Below, piece after piece: positions 49,901 to 57,802 of a DNA stretch of 64,000 nt. Origin of the DNA: Niastella vici (GTDB lineage Bacteria; Bacteroidota; Bacteroidia; Chitinophagales; Chitinophagaceae); the NCBI RefSeq assembly GCF_002077945.1, contig NZ_LVYD01000044.1:1-64000 (forward strand). Reading direction: 5' to 3'. A program made the translations under genes and the position numbers. The notes below the pieces were generated by a model. That model searched no databases, was not told the DNA's origin, and saw nothing but the letters and a program-made list of their open reading frames with translations. The first letter of the stretch is position 1; each line of letters opens with the position of its first letter.

Positions 49901-50269
49901 ACCTCGGTATTTGTAAAAAACACCGGTAACAAAAAATTAATAGTACAGCCGCTGCCGCAATATGCACAAATGAGCGCCATAACAGGCATGGTAGCTACCG
50001 ACATCGACGGTGATGGCAACAAGGATATTATTGCTGCCGGTAATTTTTATCCGTTCAGGGTGCAGTTAGGCCCGCTCGACGCCGGCATTGGCCTTGTATT
50101 GAAAAACAACGGAAAAGGTGTGTTCACCCCGTTATTATATGAAAAAACCGGGTTATGCATAAGAGGCGATGTAAGAAACCTGGTGGCAGTGCAGGGCGGG
50201 AACAACCATTTTATTGTGGCAGCTAAAAACAACGGACAGTTACAAATATTGAAACTAAAGCACTTTTAA
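46922..50269 (+). CDS. FG-GAP/VCBS-repeat lipoprotein with ASPIC/UnbV domain (CRTAC1-like)
   Basis: Large surface lipoprotein of unknown function. The 1115-residue product has a type II signal peptide with cysteine at residue 20 ('LALSC') and many FG-GAP/VCBS repeats with Ca2+-loop motifs such as 'DLNNDGLPEV', 'DMDNDGDLDMF' and 'DLDNDGDLDLV'. An ASPIC/UnbV segment lies at about 516-610 ('YGVGAKVFVETEH', 'HIGLGADSIVKSLLIKWPQG') and a second propeller after it. Two propellers around an ASPIC domain is a widespread Bacteroidota architecture often found near SusC/SusD genes, suggesting ligand binding. A hairpin (GCGCAT/ATGCGC, 46823-46839) lies upstream. It ends 128 bp before the next ECF sigma gene. 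Confidence 0.88.
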   Translation: MRPKKIWIALQMLYLLALSCKQEPNTLFTEVDPSHSHINFTNTIKEDKDYNVLTYEYIYNGAGVAVGDLNNDGLPEVMLTGNMTPNKLYLNKGNLQFEDITGKAGVPGRAKWKTGVVMADVNGDGLLDIYVCYSGPGTDEERANELYINTGVQNGIPVFKEQAKQYGLDAPGTYTTTASFFDMDNDGDLDMFMVNHADLFFNPFFNSTKLRSTRHPKFGNRLYRNDNGVFSDISELAGIDGSGLNFGLSVAVSDLNDDGWPDIYVTNDYDERDFLYLNNHNGTFREVLTKAAGHLSEFAMGSDIADFNNDYLPDIMVLDMLPEDNHRQKLLKGPDAYDRYSMRVQNGYHYQQMRNTLQLNNGNDTNGIPIFSEIAQMAGVSNTDWSWAPLFADFDNDGWKDLFISNGIFKDINDLDFVKFTSGYSQNPNVGKINDKEAMWQLIQQMPSTKLNNYLYKNNQNLGFTNVTAQWGLTKKTVSNGAAYADLDNDGDLDLVINSLNDNVSVYKNNSRETSGGHYIKLRLKGEAKNTYGVGAKVFVETEHNHQFQEQYLTRGFQSSVDPVMHIGLGADSIVKSLLIKWPQGKTTFLGNIKADTLLVIDENSRQGFSEPEIEYPGPLFQDVTQTCGLNYIHKPLGFVDFKVFPLLPYQLSKTGPCIAKGDVNGDGLEDVFIGSSNGSASELYLQTKAGTFTMAARQPWNNNINITNTDALFFDADNDKDMDLYIVSGGTEYNPGNKNYQGRFFENDGHGNFTLREDALPAETASGGCVRASDIDHDGRPDLFIGNKISPGAFPQSPESFILKNKSANAQIQFVKDVQKDTTLAHAGMVTDAAWVDLNKDGWDDLVAVGEFMPITVFENHQGQLVNETTAYGLANTEGWWCRLLTGDFDKDGNTDLVIGNMGNNTQFKASAQQPLSIVYKDFFSNGSIDPVLCYYNGGKQWPYYSRDEMAEQIPSINKKFLHYNDYADAQLTDLFSEDQLQDAHTVNIRMLTSVFVKNTGNKKLIVQPLPQYAQMSAITGMVATDIDGDGNKDIIAAGNFYPFRVQLGPLDAGIGLVLKNNGKGVFTPLLYEKTGLCIRGDVRNLVAVQGGNNHFIVAAKNNGQLQILKLKHF

Positions 50270-50274
50270 AGTAG

Positions 50275-50390
50275 GATTTAGGGATTTATAGATTTCGGGA
50301 TTTTGAGATTTAAAGATTAGGAGATTTATCGGAGATTCTGTCAGGGAAGAAATCTAAAAATCACTAAATCGCAAAATCGAAAAATCGAGA
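50275..50390. repeat. GATTT/AAATC degenerate repeat tract, foldable as one hairpin
   Basis: The left half carries GATTT seven times at irregular 6-16 bp steps, and the right half carries AAATC or AAAATC five times, so the halves can pair as a long imperfect stem around TCTGTCAGGGAAG. It fills the gap between the FG-GAP gene and the ECF sigma gene. It could act as a terminator for both strands or be a dispersed intergenic repeat. Confidence 0.6.
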
Positions 50391-50397
50391 ATCAACG

Positions 50398-51003
50398 ATG
50401 ACGGCCACAAATGACATATTGCCCAACATGTCGGTTAAAGCACTTTTTGAAGCAATCGCTCAAAACGATGAGCAGGCCTTTAAAATGCTTTTTGACCTGT
50501 ACAGGTCCCGCACCTACGCCGTGGCGTTTAAGTTAACCAAACAGGCCTATGCTTCGGAAGAGATCACGCAGGATGTGTTCATCAGCATTTGGGTAAGCAG
50601 GGCGCAACTGACTCATGTAAAAAATGCCGAGGCGTATATTTATACCGTCATATATAATAAAATAAGCAGGTATTTAAAAAAGGAATCCAACCAGGAACGC
50701 ATACTTCAGTTATTGATCAGGAATGCCAAACCCTATAGCAACGAAACAGAGGAAACGGTTTTTGTGCACGACCAGCAAAAACTGCTAAGAGAAGCAGTGC
50801 AGCAGTTATCACCGCAAAAAAAGCTGATGTATGAATTGCACGAGGTGCAGGGAAAAAGCTACGATGAAATTGCCCAAACGTTGCATCTTTCGCCACATAC
50901 CGTAAAAAGCCATGTATTACAGGCTGTAAAATTTATTCGCAATTGCCTCAAAGACCGCGTGTTGTTCATATTGATGGGGATAGCTTATTTACTTACCCGA
51001 TAA
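50398..51003 (+). CDS. ECF-type RNA polymerase sigma factor
   Basis: Probable activator of the SusC/SusD/GH89/GH92 locus. The 201-residue product has region 2 (about 25-95; 'ASEEITQDVFISIWVSRAQL') and region 4 (about 130-185; 'YELHEVQGKSYDEIAQTLHL', 'SPHTVKSHVLQAV'). It ends in a short hydrophobic tail ('VLFILMGIAYLLTR'), as the other ECF sigma in the window also does in longer form. The FecR gene starts 80 bp later. Confidence 0.93.
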   Translation: MTATNDILPNMSVKALFEAIAQNDEQAFKMLFDLYRSRTYAVAFKLTKQAYASEEITQDVFISIWVSRAQLTHVKNAEAYIYTVIYNKISRYLKKESNQERILQLLIRNAKPYSNETEETVFVHDQQKLLREAVQQLSPQKKLMYELHEVQGKSYDEIAQTLHLSPHTVKSHVLQAVKFIRNCLKDRVLFILMGIAYLLTR

Positions 51004-51083
51004 TTTTTTTTATTTCCACTCATCCGTTTTGCGCTAAGCTTACTCTATAGATGTAGGGAGTACAGGAGTGCCCCGAACTATTT

Positions 51084-52334
51084 ATGCACCAGGAAAGAAT
51101 ACAACATTTACTGCAACTGTATGCCGCCAACCAGGCCAGCCGCGAAGAAGTGGAAGAATTATTTGCCTGGCTCAAAAAGCAGGAAGGCGAAGATGCATTA
51201 AAGAAATTCATCTTTGATGAGGCGGATAAAGATGTACACAACACAAGGCTTCCCCAAAGTGATTGGGATAGAATATGGCAATCGGTTGAATCGGGTGCAA
51301 GGGCAAATACACCTGCTAAAATTGTTCGCCCTTATTGGCTATCACGCGGGCTACGCATGACCGCCGCCGCACTGGTGCTGATAATGGCCGGCTGTGCATG
51401 GTTCTATTTTTCACGCTCAAGATCAACTTCAGCGCCCGTAGTTTCCGCTGTTACAATAAAAAAAGATATCTCCCCCGGCGGTAATAAAGCCCTGCTCACG
51501 TTGGGCGATGGCACCACCATTGTGCTCGATACCGTACAAACCGGTTTGCTGGCATTGCAGGGGCAAACCAGGATCCTGAAGCAAAATACAGGGCAACTTA
51601 TTTATAACGCACGTTCCGCATCAGAGCAAAAGGCCGGGGAAGTATTGTACAACACTGTTACTACTCCACATGGCGGTCAGTTTCAGTTGGTATTACCCGA
51701 CGGTACCAAAGTATGGTTGAACGCAGGTTCGTCACTATGCTTTCCGGCCACTTTTTCAACTCCTGCAAGAAAGGTGCAATTAACCGGTGAAGCCTATTTT
51801 GAAGTGGCGCACGCACGCTTAAAGGGAGTAAAAAGACCATTCATCGTTTCGGTGCTTCCGGCAAAAGACGCCGCCCCCCGCGCACAGATCGAAGTATTGG
51901 GCACCCACTTTAATGTGAATGCCTATGATGATGAAGAGGCAATAAGAACAACCTTACTCGAAGGCTCGGTGAAGGTATCAAAAGATGCTGCCTCAGTAAT
52001 TATTAAGCCCGGTCAGCAGGTATCCATATCCCATTCATCCCAAATATCCCATCCCATCCCAGTTAAGACAGAAGGGGTAATTGCCTGGAAGAACGGGTAC
52101 TTCCGCTTTAAGGAAACCGGCCTTCGTGAACTGATGCGGCAGGTTGAAAGATGGTACAATGTAGAAGTTGAATACAAAACCGATCGCACCGATCAGCATT
52201 ATACCGGGGTGGTATCGCGTTCGCAAAATATTTCGGCGCTTTTAAAGACCCTTGAGCTAACCGGCACCGTGCATTTTCAGATCGATAACCATATGGCGAA
52301 AGGAAAACAAGGAAAAATTATAGTGTTGCCATGA
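51084..52334 (+). CDS. FecR-family anti-sigma factor
   Basis: Membrane anti-sigma for the preceding ECF factor. The 416-residue product has a cytoplasmic N-domain (about 1-90), a membrane helix near 92-112 ('MTAAALVLIMAGCAWFYF'), a FecR domain (about 190-300; 'HGGQFQLVLPDGTKVWLNAG', 'GEAYFEVAHA', 'VLGTHFNVNAYDD') and a C-terminal DUF4974 domain (about 335-416; 'RWYNVEVEYKTDRTDQ'). The periplasmic part is the expected contact for the STN domain of the SusC encoded next. Confidence 0.94.
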   Translation: MHQERIQHLLQLYAANQASREEVEELFAWLKKQEGEDALKKFIFDEADKDVHNTRLPQSDWDRIWQSVESGARANTPAKIVRPYWLSRGLRMTAAALVLIMAGCAWFYFSRSRSTSAPVVSAVTIKKDISPGGNKALLTLGDGTTIVLDTVQTGLLALQGQTRILKQNTGQLIYNARSASEQKAGEVLYNTVTTPHGGQFQLVLPDGTKVWLNAGSSLCFPATFSTPARKVQLTGEAYFEVAHARLKGVKRPFIVSVLPAKDAAPRAQIEVLGTHFNVNAYDDEEAIRTTLLEGSVKVSKDAASVIIKPGQQVSISHSSQISHPIPVKTEGVIAWKNGYFRFKETGLRELMRQVERWYNVEVEYKTDRTDQHYTGVVSRSQNISALLKTLELTGTVHFQIDNHMAKGKQGKIIVLP

Positions 52335-52380
52335 TCGGCAACCGGCAATAGTGAAACGGTTAAAAATTAACGACCTATTC

Positions 52381-52404
52381 ACCATTGACCATTGACCATT
52401 CACC
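52381..52404 (+). repeat. Short tandem repeat, 7-bp unit ACCATTG
   Basis: ACCATTG twice, then ACCATTC and ACC, between the FecR gene and the susC leader hairpin. It is too short to suggest a function. Confidence 0.6.
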
Positions 52405-52411
52405 AAAAAAA

Positions 52412-52438
52412 ACCGGAAGCGTTGGAGCCGCTCCCGGT
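52412..52438 (+). promoter_or_regulatory. Conserved leader hairpin before STN-type susC (second copy)
   Basis: ACCGG (52412-52416) pairs with CCGGT (52434-52438) and AGCG with CGCT, around a seven-base loop TTGGAGC, with an A run just before. Sequence, loop size, flanking A run and distance to the start codon all resemble the hairpin at 36083-36110. Confidence 0.5.
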
Positions 52439-52511
52439 AACATTAAGGTGTTTCAAAACAAGTCAGACTGTTGGATCGACATTGAATTGTAAACCAAAAC
52501 TTCACAAAAGT

Positions 52512-55500
52512 ATGAAATTCACAATTTACTGCGCACCATGGCAATTGAACCCGGTGCCATGCAGTAATGAACCTGGATCCGGCGCCACCCGGCCAACCAA
52601 CCGGTGGCTGCCGGCCAAAATGCTGCTAATTATGAAAATAACTGCTTTTCTGTTACTCGTTGCCTGCCTGCACGTAAGTGCCAGTGGCCTGGCGCAGAAA
52701 ATCACCATCGTTAAAAAGAACGCCACGCTGGAACAGATCTTTGAACTGATCCAGCAACAGGGGGGATACGATTTTTTATTCAGCAGCCAGGTACTGGCCA
52801 AAGCGCACCGGGTAAATATTGAAGCCCGCAATGCTACCGTAAAGGAAGTGCTTGACGTCTGTTTTAAAGATCAGCCACTCATATATATTCTGCACGAAAA
52901 GACCATCATCGTAAAAGAAAAAGAAAAGAAGGAAGAAAAAACTACTGCCCTGGCAGTGACCATTGGCACGGCGCCGGAACCAACAGCAGCAGCAACGGGC
53001 TCAGGCAATTTAAGGGCAGCCTATGCACCCACTGCACAACCTGTTTCGGGAACGGTGAAGGATGAAAAAGATCAACCTGTTGAAGGCGCGGCTGTTTCTA
53101 TCAAAAAACTAAACATCGGCACCGTTACCGACCATAAGGGTAAATTTCAGTTCACTGTGCCCAATGGTACGTGGGAACTGGAAATATCTTCGGTAGGATT
53201 TCAACCGGTTACAACAACCATCACTGTTGGCGAATCGGCCATCCCCGCCATGAATATTACCATGAAACTGGCTGCTACAGGTTTAACCGATGTAGTAGTA
53301 GTGGGGTACGGCACACAACGTAAAAGAGATGTAACAGGGACCATTAGCCGGGTAAAAGGCGAAGATTTTCAAAACCTGCCGGTTACCAATGCAGCGCAGG
53401 CGTTACAGGGCCGGGCTTCGGGCGTTGATATAGTAAGCGGCGATGGCGCTCCCAACAGCACACCCGCCATTCGTATTCGTGGTACCGGCACCCTCAACAG
53501 CGCCGATCCGCTGGTGGTGATCGATGGCGTACCTGCTGGCAGCCTTACCGATGTAAACCCCAACGACATCGCTTCCATTGAAGTGTTGAAAGATGCTTCT
53601 TCATCGGCCATTTATGGTACCAGGGCCGCCAATGGCGTAATACTCGTTACCACCAAAAAAGGAAACTACGAAGAGAAATTAAAGGCAAACATAAACGCCT
53701 ATACCGGTCAGTCGAAAGTATTGAAGAAACTGGATCTGTTAACAGCACCCGACCTGGTAACATTAAAGAAAGAAGAATTTAACAACGATGGCTCACCTGT
53801 TCCCGCCATCTGGAACGATCCCTATTATGCCGTTCAGCGTACCAACTGGCAGGATGCCTTGTTTGGTACAGGTAAAGTAAATAATGTAGATGCATCGCTG
53901 AGAGGAGGTAATAAAAACTCGAACTTTAGCTTATCGGGCAATTACTACGATAACAAAGGGATGATCCAAAACTCTTTCTTTCGCCGGTACAGCGCCCGCT
54001 TCAATTCAGAACATAAGCTCGGCGGCCGTATTAAAGTAGGTGAAAACTTTTTGTACTCTTCAACCAACGATGCCGGCCCCAATACACGTTCATCACAGGA
54101 TGGTTTGGTATGGAGCGCCCTTCGTTTTAACCCCGCCATTCCCGTTAAAAAAGACGATGGCACCTGGGGCAGCTCAAAAGCCGATAATGAACTGGGCGAC
54201 ATCAATAACCCGGTGTTCACAGCCGCCAACATTGACCAGTCGAACAGAAATTCACGCATCCTGGCCAATGCCTATGCTGAAATAGAAATTTTAAAGGGCC
54301 TGAAGTTCAGGGCCAATTACGGGTTCGACCAAACGCTGAACTACTATTATAATTTTTCCATTGCCACGCCCGATCAAACAAGGGTAAATTCACTCGCTAT
54401 CTTAACGCAAACGTCTCAAAAAAGAACTTCTTTGCTCGAAGAATATTACCTTACCTGGGATGCTAAGTTGGGTGCAAACCATACCCTTAACGTAACAGGT
54501 GGTTATTCGGCCCAGAACCTGAAAAGCAACTGGTTCACAGCCGAACGCCGGGGGTACGACGATGCCAGCTCCGATCAGCGCGTATTGAACAGCGGCAGCA
54601 GTGGAAATCAGTTTTCGAGCGGCAATAACAATCCCGACGAAGGGCTGGTCTCTTATTTCGCAAGAGCCAACTATGGTTTTAAAGGAAAGTACCTGCTAAC
54701 CGCCACCATGCGCGCCGATGGATCGAGCAAATTTCCAACCGGTCAACAATGGGGCTACTTCCCTGCCTTTTCGGCCGGCTGGCGCATTTCGGATGAAAAC
54801 TTCTTCAAAAACAATATCTCATTTATCAATTCATTAAAGGTTACCGGCGGCTGGGGCCAGTTGGGTAACCAGAATGTTCCCGCCTATCAATACCTCGGTA
54901 TTATAACACGTGGCGGATCGGGCAGCATTTATGCGTTTGGTACCGGCACCAATGTAGTCGACGGGGCATTTATTACCAGCCTTGCCAATCCTGGTATTAC
55001 CTGGGAACGGGCCGAAATGACGAATATCAGTCTTGAATTCAGCGCTTTAAGCAATAAGCTAACCGGTACCGTTACCTGGTTCAATAAAAACACCAAAGAC
55101 ATGCTGATCCCTTATCCGCTGGTTGAAACCTATGGCGCCGGAAACGGCTACATACCCGGCGGTGTAGTGATAGTTCCCAACCAAAACATCGGCACCTTAA
55201 ATAACAGAGGTGTTGAAGTGGAATTGGGCTACCAGGATAAAGTGGGTGAATTGGGGTATTCAGTTAATGTAAATGCCGCCTTCATTAAAAATAAAGTGAC
55301 CAAACTGTATGGTAATAATAAAGACTATATAGGCGCCGCTTTTTACGGCCGTGAGTCGCTCGAAACTTCGCGTACCTACGAAGGGCAACCGCTTGCTTCG
55401 TTCTATGGATTTAAGACCGGTGGTTTGTATCAGAACCAGGGCGACATTGATAAAGATCCCAATATTACCAACGATCCAAACAAAGCGAATATTAAACCCG

Positions 55501-56075
55501 GTGATGTAAAGTTCATTGATCAAAACGGCGATGGCGTTATTGACGATAAAGACCGCGTAAACCTGGGCGATCCCAATCCACGTGCCACTTATGGCATCAA
55601 CGGCAGCGCCTGGTACAAAGGTTTTGATTGCAGCTTTTCATTTTCGGGTGTAATGGGTGTTAAGCTGTACAATGCCGATCGCATGGCCGGTTTGGATGCC
55701 ACGCAGGTATTTAACCTGTACCACGAAGCATTAGGCCGCTGGCATGGCGAAGGCACCAGCAACAGTATTCCACGGGTAAGCCGCACCAATGCCAACTTAA
55801 ATTACCGCTCGAGCGATCTGTGGATCGAAAAAGGAAATTACCTGGCCTTAAAAAACATTTCATTAGGTTATACTTTTCGTAAACTAAAAATAGCCGACGC
55901 ATTATTACCCGATACCAGGGTGTATGTAAGCTGCTACAATGTATTCATACTTACTCCGTACAGTGGTTATACACCAGAGTTGGGTTATACCGATGGCAAC
56001 CGGCAAAGAGGGGTTGATGTGGCGCAATACCCGCCTTCAAGAACACTGATGATAGGCGCCTCTTTTAATTTTTAG
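52512..56075 (+). CDS. STN-domain SusC/RagA TonB-dependent transporter (signal-transducing)
   Basis: Outer-membrane importer that also signals to its FecR partner. The start chosen is ATG 52512 (MKFTIYC); the open frame extends 40 codons upstream through the leader hairpin, which is unlikely to be coding. The 1187-residue product has a long N-region and signal core (about 38-61), an STN domain (about 62-135; 'NATLEQIFELIQQQGGYDFL', 'KEVLDVCFKDQPLIYIL'), a lysine/glutamate-rich linker, a carboxypeptidase-D-like domain (about 175-260), the TonB-box-like 'LTDVVVVGYGTQRKRDVTG', a plug ('LVVIDGVPAGSL', 'VLKDASSSAIYGTRAANGV') and a barrel ending 'LMIGASFNF'. The frame is intact, unlike its paralogue at 36181-39658. 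Confidence 0.95.
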   Translation: MKFTIYCAPWQLNPVPCSNEPGSGATRPTNRWLPAKMLLIMKITAFLLLVACLHVSASGLAQKITIVKKNATLEQIFELIQQQGGYDFLFSSQVLAKAHRVNIEARNATVKEVLDVCFKDQPLIYILHEKTIIVKEKEKKEEKTTALAVTIGTAPEPTAAATGSGNLRAAYAPTAQPVSGTVKDEKDQPVEGAAVSIKKLNIGTVTDHKGKFQFTVPNGTWELEISSVGFQPVTTTITVGESAIPAMNITMKLAATGLTDVVVVGYGTQRKRDVTGTISRVKGEDFQNLPVTNAAQALQGRASGVDIVSGDGAPNSTPAIRIRGTGTLNSADPLVVIDGVPAGSLTDVNPNDIASIEVLKDASSSAIYGTRAANGVILVTTKKGNYEEKLKANINAYTGQSKVLKKLDLLTAPDLVTLKKEEFNNDGSPVPAIWNDPYYAVQRTNWQDALFGTGKVNNVDASLRGGNKNSNFSLSGNYYDNKGMIQNSFFRRYSARFNSEHKLGGRIKVGENFLYSSTNDAGPNTRSSQDGLVWSALRFNPAIPVKKDDGTWGSSKADNELGDINNPVFTAANIDQSNRNSRILANAYAEIEILKGLKFRANYGFDQTLNYYYNFSIATPDQTRVNSLAILTQTSQKRTSLLEEYYLTWDAKLGANHTLNVTGGYSAQNLKSNWFTAERRGYDDASSDQRVLNSGSSGNQFSSGNNNPDEGLVSYFARANYGFKGKYLLTATMRADGSSKFPTGQQWGYFPAFSAGWRISDENFFKNNISFINSLKVTGGWGQLGNQNVPAYQYLGIITRGGSGSIYAFGTGTNVVDGAFITSLANPGITWERAEMTNISLEFSALSNKLTGTVTWFNKNTKDMLIPYPLVETYGAGNGYIPGGVVIVPNQNIGTLNNRGVEVELGYQDKVGELGYSVNVNAAFIKNKVTKLYGNNKDYIGAAFYGRESLETSRTYEGQPLASFYGFKTGGLYQNQGDIDKDPNITNDPNKANIKPGDVKFIDQNGDGVIDDKDRVNLGDPNPRATYGINGSAWYKGFDCSFSFSGVMGVKLYNADRMAGLDATQVFNLYHEALGRWHGEGTSNSIPRVSRTNANLNYRSSDLWIEKGNYLALKNISLGYTFRKLKIADALLPDTRVYVSCYNVFILTPYSGYTPELGYTDGNRQRGVDVAQYPPSRTLMIGASFNF

Positions 56076-56093
56076 TTTTAAAACAACAGCATT

Positions 56094-57650
56094 ATGAAAC
56101 TTAATCTGGTATATATATACGTTACAGGCTGCATACTATGTATGCTGGTTGCCGGATGTATAAAACATCCGTTGGACAGCGATCCCACGGGCTCCTTTAC
56201 AACAGCCAACTACTGGCGCAATCAAAACGATGTAATTGCCGGCGTTAATGGTATTTACAATGTGCTTACGCAGGAAGAAGGCGTAGGGCATAACAATTAC
56301 GCATTCGACGATGCCAGCGACGATATTTCAGTTGACGGCGACCACCCCGATTTTTGGGAAATAGAACGGTTCACCGCAACGCCCACCACTTACCAGCTGC
56401 GTCCAACCTGGTCATGGTCGTACGAACAAATAGCCCGTGCCAACAATGCTATTATGTATATCCCCAAAGTGCCCACGATGGATGATGCCATTCGCAACCG
56501 GTCGCTGGGCGAAGCTTACTTCTTACGCGCTTACGGGTATTATATCCTGAACCAGATCTTTGGCAGTGTACCATTGATACTCGAAAACAATGTGGCAACC
56601 GGTACCTACAACGTTCCCAAGGACAGCATTACTAAAGTGCGCGCACAAATTGAATCAGATCTGTTAAAAGCGGCCGATCTGTTGCCCGAAAAATACGCCG
56701 ATGAAGATAAAGGCCGCGTGCATAAAGGCGCCGCCTGGGGTATGCTTTGCAAGTTGTATATGATGGAAGATAATGTTGACAAGGCCATTGAATACGGATC
56801 AAAAGTGATCACCAGTTCAAACTATGCACTGGCCACCAGTTACCGCGATAACTTTACGCTCGGAAGCCAGGAAAGCAATTCAGAAATTCTGTTTGCCGTA
56901 TGGAACAAAAACAATTTCAACAACTCTCTTATTAATTATTATTTCACACCACGGGCATGGAACGGTTGGGGTTTTCATCATCCCACGCAAAGTTTTGCCG
57001 ATGAGTTTGAAACAGGCGATTCGATCCGTAAAAAAACGACGCTGCTCGAGGTGGGTGATTCAATTCCATATCAAACCACACTGATAGAAATAACCGACAA
57101 AGATGCCTACCAGATGTTTGCCGGTAAAACAGGTCAGTCAACCGGAAGAATGTTACCCAGCAATTCGCTCACTACCGGGTATAATCTCAGAAAATATACT
57201 GCCTATAATCCCGATGGTTCGGGTAGTTTGGATGGCGATCTGAAACAACCCCTGTTACGTACTGCCGATATTTATTTGCTGGTAGCCGAAGCTAAGATCA
57301 GAAAAAATGGCGCCGGCGCCGGTGATGCCGAAATTAATGTAGTTAGAAAAAGAGCCGGACTGGCCACTGTAACTGGTGCAGGTATAAATCAACTGATCCA
57401 TGAAAGGCGTGTTGAACTGGGTGGAGAAAATGTACGTTTTCAGGACCTGTTACGCTGGGATAAAGCAAAACTGATCAACCTCGATACCATTTTCAACAAA
57501 CCCAAAAAAGCTTCGCCGTTGCAGCCGTATAATGGGGCCGTAGTGGTGCCTGCGCGTGTGTTTCAGCGGCCAAAGAATTACTATGTGCCTGTTCCGCAGG
57601 TGGTCATCGATGAAAGCAAAGGCGTAATAACACAGAACCCGAATTATTAA
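56094..57650 (+). CDS. SusD/RagB-family glycan-binding lipoprotein
   Basis: Partner of the preceding SusC, 18 bp downstream of it. The 518-residue product has a lipobox cysteine at residue 22 ('LVAGC'), 'GEAYFLRAYGYYILNQIFGS' near residue 140 and the C-terminal 'LIHERRVELGGENVRFQDLL' motif near 430, followed by 'RWDKAKL'. Enzymes downstream suggest ligands with alpha-GlcNAc and alpha-mannose. A strong terminator lies 96 bp after its stop codon, before the enzyme genes. Confidence 0.94.
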   Translation: MKLNLVYIYVTGCILCMLVAGCIKHPLDSDPTGSFTTANYWRNQNDVIAGVNGIYNVLTQEEGVGHNNYAFDDASDDISVDGDHPDFWEIERFTATPTTYQLRPTWSWSYEQIARANNAIMYIPKVPTMDDAIRNRSLGEAYFLRAYGYYILNQIFGSVPLILENNVATGTYNVPKDSITKVRAQIESDLLKAADLLPEKYADEDKGRVHKGAAWGMLCKLYMMEDNVDKAIEYGSKVITSSNYALATSYRDNFTLGSQESNSEILFAVWNKNNFNNSLINYYFTPRAWNGWGFHHPTQSFADEFETGDSIRKKTTLLEVGDSIPYQTTLIEITDKDAYQMFAGKTGQSTGRMLPSNSLTTGYNLRKYTAYNPDGSGSLDGDLKQPLLRTADIYLLVAEAKIRKNGAGAGDAEINVVRKRAGLATVTGAGINQLIHERRVELGGENVRFQDLLRWDKAKLINLDTIFNKPKKASPLQPYNGAVVVPARVFQRPKNYYVPVPQVVIDESKGVITQNPNY

Positions 57651-57651
57651 C

Positions 57652-57723
57652 CAATAAGCAATTGGCAATAAGCAACAGGCAATAAGTGAATTCGGTTCCC
57701 CTGTCAATTGTCTATTGCCTTTT
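57652..57723. repeat. 14-bp tandem repeat and weak hairpin after susD
   Basis: CAATAAG recurs at 57652, 57666 and 57680, an exact 14-bp period. The third copy lies in an inverted repeat, AGGCAATA (57677-57684) with TATTGCCT (57713-57720), followed by TTT. It may add to the stronger terminator just downstream. Confidence 0.6.
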
Positions 57724-57745
57724 GGTTTTAAAGTGTTAGTTTGGA

Positions 57746-57779
57746 GTTTCGGTCCGGTAACCCGGGCCGGAACTTTTTT
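57746..57779 (+). terminator. Strong terminator between susD and GH89
   Basis: Twelve-base-pair stem GTTTCGGTCCGG/CCGGGCCGGAAC (two G-T wobbles) with a TAAC loop, followed by six T residues. It ends only 23 bp before the GH89 start codon, too close for a separate promoter after it, so GH89-GH92 expression probably depends on read-through or on a promoter upstream of the hairpin. Confidence 0.85.
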
Positions 57780-57802
57780 CACATTGAAATGTTTTTGTAA
57801 CT

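Noticed and set aside
50275-50390. CRISPR-like array from the repeated GATTT motif
   Set aside because: Units are 5 bp with irregular spacing and there are no cas genes; not CRISPR.
52392-52511. Longer N-terminus for the STN-SusC at 52512
   Set aside because: The extension would translate the conserved hairpin and contains no signal; the paralogue starts at the equivalent later ATG.
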